Assembly (NCBI GenBank): GCA_903813345.2
Contig: CAIIXF020000012.1
Location: 12,010,932-12,074,931 of the forward strand
From: Owenia fusiformis
Taxonomy: Eukaryota > Annelida > Polychaeta > Sabellida > Oweniidae
Direction of reading: 5' to 3'
DNA: 64,000 nucleotides
Under the pieces are notes generated by a model. That model did no database searches and was not told the origin of the DNA. It saw only the letters and a list, made by a program, of their open reading frames with translations. Positions 61,501 to 64,000 of the stretch are shown here, in pieces; position 1 is the first letter of the stretch; each line of letters begins with the position of its first letter. Position numbers and translations under genes: made by a program.

Positions 61501-63589
61501 TTTGCAACCGTAACCCCCCAATTGGATTACATGCTTAAGCCTATTTATGTTTGAATTTTTCTTTCCCTGTGTGTTGAGAAAAGGGGTTGGATTATGAATT
61601 GTCATCATTTCTAATACCTCAACAAATTTCATTAGAACTGTTCTGGTGTGCCTAAAATTTCATTGATGTCACTTGTCTAGATTACTTCAATGGTCTCCTT
61701 TTTCTGTTCATCTTGTAGTTTATTGTCTTTGTCATTATAACGTCAATACGCCAATTTTCAAAAGCTCATCAAATTTGTCAAATTTCGACCTATTGTAATT
61801 GAGAAAAAATGAAGAAATTAATAGGCGTTGTAAATGAAGTCAAGTTACATTTACACCTTTATCATAAGTTTTCATCGTTATTGTAACTGTATCCATTACT
61901 TTGGGCAGACTCTCTCACATACAATACAAGTGTATATGAAATTATCGGAATATTTCTTTCTTATTTTTCAATCATGGTGAAATAAATGTACATCGTTTGT
62001 ATGAAGAGTTGATTACGAATTTTTTTCGAAGCACACCTGGCGTTGAAGATCACTAATCAATCATCAACGACAATTAACGGATACTCACACCGAGCCGTTG
62101 ATGGGGATTATACGACTGAATGGAACGCTGATGCGCCATGCACACACACAGATCCTGAAGAAAAAGCATGGTGGATGGTTGATCTTGAGGGAATGTACAA
62201 TGTCAATGCTGTCAGACTTGTGAATCGCAAGGAGGCACCAGGTAGTAATTTATAATTAAGGCATTCAAATTGATAGCAATTTCAGTAAATGGTTGATATA
62301 AGAACTCCCACACTAAGGCTAAAAATGTCATTGGATTTTAGTTTATTTGAAATATTTATAGCATAATTAATATGTTCTACTCTTTTGTGAGTATTGCGAT
62401 GTCACAATGGTATATATTGAATAAAAAAGTGGTGATTATATATAATGTCGTCAACACCATAAGATTTATTACGTATCCCTGGTTTTCACGCTTTAGTACC
62501 AACCAAAAATTTCAAGAGGCCTTAGTTAAGGTACAGCTGGAAAATAACAATTTGTGAAAAACTTGCTGTACCTCCACACGTATTTTCTTGTACAAAATTA
62601 AGTATGAAGGCATGTGTGTATTTCCTTGCTTTTTTCAGGAAAGTATCATTACATTGTCTATCTTTAGTAAACCTGGAAACAGGTCAATCGTATCTCCTGT
62701 GTTGTCTAGAAACTTAAAAAGAAAATTTTGGAAAATATAAAGCGATATCAGAATTTTACTGGAGTTCGCATTGACATCTTACCAGATACTTTCCTGAAAA
62801 AAGCAATGGAATTTACACATGCCTTTATACTTTATTTTGTGCGATAAAAATATAACACGACCAGGTATAGCAATTTTCCCCAAATGTTATTTTCCTGCTG
62901 TACCTTAAACGTTAATGTCATGTTTGAGAACCCCTATTTTAACCATTGAAAATGGATTCTAGGAATACTATCCCATATGAATGGACTTGTTGCTTAAATC
63001 CCCATTTTCTCAGAAGAAAACAAGTTGATCGAATTTCAACAAGTAGATTCATGTTGGATTGTATTGCTAGAATCCATTTTTAAAAGTAAGAATAGGGGTC
63101 ATTAAACGGGACATTGGGCCTGCTTTTTAGAACTTTTTGTTGGTACTACTATGGCATTTCATTAGTCTGAGAAAATTTGGGCAGCCTCTTTTATATCGTT
63201 AAAATTTCGCCGACAACTTATTTAATTTCCTGAGAGTATACTGTATAATTTACATTTCGTTCGTTATATTATACCAAGTCATTATTTTTATCACACTTTT
63301 TTCGGATTCACTTAGTCCACTCAATTGAATCATTATAATATTTGACGCGAGCTATGCAATGTCATTTTTTACAGAAAGGCTCAAACATTTTTCAATAGAA
63401 GTGAGCAACGACACGGTCGCGTGGGATCTTTGTGTTTACCACCAAGATGTACTCGCAAACAATCAGTCCTGGCAAATGTTCCACTGCCCAAGTCACCTTG
63501 TGGGAAGCTACTTAAGAGTTCAACTTGACCACATTGGTGTTCTGACATTGTGTGAGGTTGAGGTTTACGGCTTCTTGACACGGAACTAA
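58234..63589 (+). CDS. Gene D: PAN + linker + F-type lectin, ends without FReD
   Basis: The exons are 58234-58551, 61276-61306, 62032-62241 and 63375-63589 (318, 31, 210, 215 nt), together 774 nt encoding 257 aa plus stop. Phases match gene B. The linker exon has one extra codon (VLDEQEGPFC). In the last exon the gene B donor region ACAG|GTAAAT reads ACACGGAACTAA, so the frame ends LTRN-stop two codons past the old splice site. The product would be a secreted PAN plus fucolectin protein lacking the FReD. Exon 3 uses a less common AAG acceptor and the donor GTAGTA is weak, but paralogue alignment supports both. No frame damage was seen, so the shortened gene may be functional. Confidence 0.85.
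59735..60330. mobile_element. Diverged copy of the CACTCCCCTCC MITE family in gene D intron 1
   Basis: It shares CATTACAATAGGTCGAAAAT, CATATGATGAATTTTTGAAAAT, TATAACTTTGTTGAACGT and GATGGATATTCTG in the right order with the copies at 32-33 kb, but outer ends are lost. The subfamily is closest to 32940-33350 in intron 1 of gene B. Confidence 0.75.
60443..60812. mobile_element. Truncated second copy of the AAGGACGATTCTCGG element (empty site)
   Basis: It runs in reverse to the 52.6-54.1 kb copy: GTTCATCAATCTAAATGAGC ... ACATAATATAGATTTGAATG ... TCTCCAAACCGAGAATCGTC. At about 60500-60506 the word TAATATAG is continuous where the other copy carries the 1.1-kb insertion. Confidence 0.85.
61087..61140. 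mobile_element. Isolated end of the 17.1-18.4 kb element family
   Basis: AACACAGAACCCTCTAAAAG followed by TGTAATAATTTCTTAAATAC matches the terminal repeat of that element. The rest is missing. It lies in intron 1 of gene D. Confidence 0.65.
61276..61306 (+). CDS. Gene D micro-exon 2 (linker, 31 nt)
   Basis: Acceptor TTTCCAG and donor GTAAGT. It encodes VLDEQEGPFC plus one base, one codon more than gene B. The flanking intron sequence after the donor (TATACATATT, GAACAAAAGGCAGGA) matches gene B. Confidence 0.78.
61483..61887. mobile_element. Partial CACTCCCCTCC-type MITE in gene D intron 2
   Basis: It starts CACCTCTCCTCCATACGTTT after TA (61481-61482) and retains both arm interiors around AATTTCGACCTATTGTAATT, but the right terminus is eroded. 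The matching place in gene B intron 2 (about 34615) has no insertion, so this copy arrived after the B/D duplication or was lost from B. Confidence 0.7.
62032..62241 (+). CDS. Gene D exon 3: F-type lectin domain, first half
   Basis: LALKITNQSS ... SHRAVDGDYT ... CTHTDPEEKAWWMVDL ... VRLVNRKEAPG. His to Arg spacing of 26 residues is preserved exactly. It is nearly identical to gene B exon 3, with DP for NA after CTHT and Y for F before NVNAV. Confidence 0.9.
62530..62904. mobile_element. piggyBac-type MITE with TTAA duplication in gene D intron 3
   Basis: GGTACAGCTGGAAAATAACA on the left and GGTACAGCAGGAAAATAACA in reverse on the right, with arms of about 170 bp including AAGGCATGTGT and CAGGAAAGTATC. 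TTAA flanks both ends (62526-62529, 62905-62908), the diagnostic duplication of piggyBac transposases. It is 375 bp with no frame. Gene B intron 3 lacks it. Confidence 0.88.
62925..63110. mobile_element. Small hairpin insertion in gene D intron 3
   Basis: TTGAGAACCCCTATTTTAAC ... ATGGATTCTAG pairs with CTAGAATCCAT ... AGAATAGGGGTCA about 110 bp away. It is absent from the matching gene B intron. Borders and duplication are unclear, so it may be a MITE or part of a larger insertion. Confidence 0.55.
63375..63589 (+). CDS. Gene D exon 4: F-type lectin domain, second half, terminal
   Basis: ERLKHFSIEVSN ... WDLCVYHQDVLANN ... CPSHLVGSYLRVQL ... CEVEVYGFLTRN then TAA. The motif R-X-E-X4-R is completed by ER at the exon start. 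The 3' flank still matches gene B intron 4 (TATAGGTGACATAAATACT), showing that the stop arose by change at the old donor and not by deletion. Confidence 0.9.
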
Positions 63590-64000
63590 CATTATAGGTG
63601 ACATAAATACTAAAAAAGGAAAAACTTCCGTGAACTTATTAACAAGAATTATGGAAGACTTATAATTAAACACATATCCTAGAATTCATAACACGGCGCG
63701 GTATTCATACTATGCACGCAGTTTGAAACACTGACAAACTGTGGGCATATTTAAAAATGACAGACGGAGAGTACACGTCTCCCTAAAGGATGAAAAGTAC
63801 TGGAAAAACAAGGTTAATTTTGAATTAATTAATGAATAACATTTATAAATTGTCCTGATGTAAATAAAATGAAAAAAGTATTATTTATCAACAGAAATTT
63901 GAAATTCACCGTGCGGCTGCCGTGGGAAATGTGACTGCAAAAGTATGAGAGCGCAGAAATTCTTTACTGAGTGGCTTCATGAAAAATTAAACAGGGTTAT
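63590..64000 (+). other. 3' flank of gene D
   Basis: AATAAA at 63863-63868 and the variant ATTAAA near 63664 are candidate poly(A) signals. No FReD exon is present before the window ends; one could lie beyond. Confidence 0.5.

Noticed and set aside
1-64000. tRNA, rRNA or other structured RNA genes
   Set aside because: No TTCGANNC B-box with acceptor-stem pairing, and no rRNA-like block, was found by eye on either strand.

Overview
This is an AT-rich animal nuclear window: long introns, no operons, metazoan-only gene families, non-LTR retrotransposons and many small inverted-repeat DNA transposons. A fibrinogen-like/F-type lectin/PAN gene family, degenerate TTAGGG-type repeats and L1/Tx1-like, CR1-like and I-like LINEs suggest a marine invertebrate, probably a lophotrochozoan such as a mollusc. 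The species cannot be fixed from the sequence alone. All protein assignments come from motifs read by eye; no database search was possible.

The left third (1-20600) holds one confident gene part: the large 3' exon of a two-pore-domain potassium channel (13566-14368, +) with a poly(A) signal. A small candidate first exon lies on the minus strand near 2.3 kb. The rest is intergenic or intronic sequence with inverted-repeat elements: a foldback element with minisatellite arms (7215-8219), a TA-flanked MITE (11344-11676), a 1.3-kb TA-flanked element (17148-18444) and a near-perfect 527-bp palindrome with a 5-bp target duplication (19330-19856).

The right two thirds (20662-63589) are a tandem cluster of four related plus-strand genes, A to D, for secreted recognition-type proteins. 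The parts are a signal peptide plus PAN/apple-like exon, a micro-exon of about 28 nt, a two-exon F-type lectin (fucolectin, F5/8C-like) cassette and a single-exon fibrinogen-related domain (FReD). Gene B (31251-45293) is complete: PAN, linker, F-type lectin, FReD; its five exons sum to 1422 nt, a 473-aa protein. Gene A (20662-27834) has PAN, linker and FReD but no F-lectin exons, and a LINE fragment sits inside its first exon. Gene D (58234-63589) has PAN, linker and F-lectin and ends at a stop codon that replaces the splice donor. Gene C (47845-48754) is a broken PAN exon. Every boundary downstream of the micro-exon is phase 1, so cassettes can be lost or kept without shifting frame. The lectin keeps the spacing of the fucose-binding motif (HX26R-X-E-X4-R, with E for the usual D), and this motif is split across the two lectin exons.

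Introns and spacers are crowded with mobile DNA whose insertion history can be read: a CR1-like LINE inside an L1/Tx1-like LINE inside intron 4 of gene B, with intact target duplications; a MITE inserted into its own family; a MITE in a LINE whose removal restores the reading frame; a mariner-type MITE in another element with a paralogous empty copy 7.6 kb away; a piggyBac-type TTAA MITE present in gene D but absent from the matching intron of B; and a 44-bp minisatellite that appears to have grown from a single unit still present in the 3' UTR of gene B. The lectin cluster and these datable insertions are the main interest of the window.
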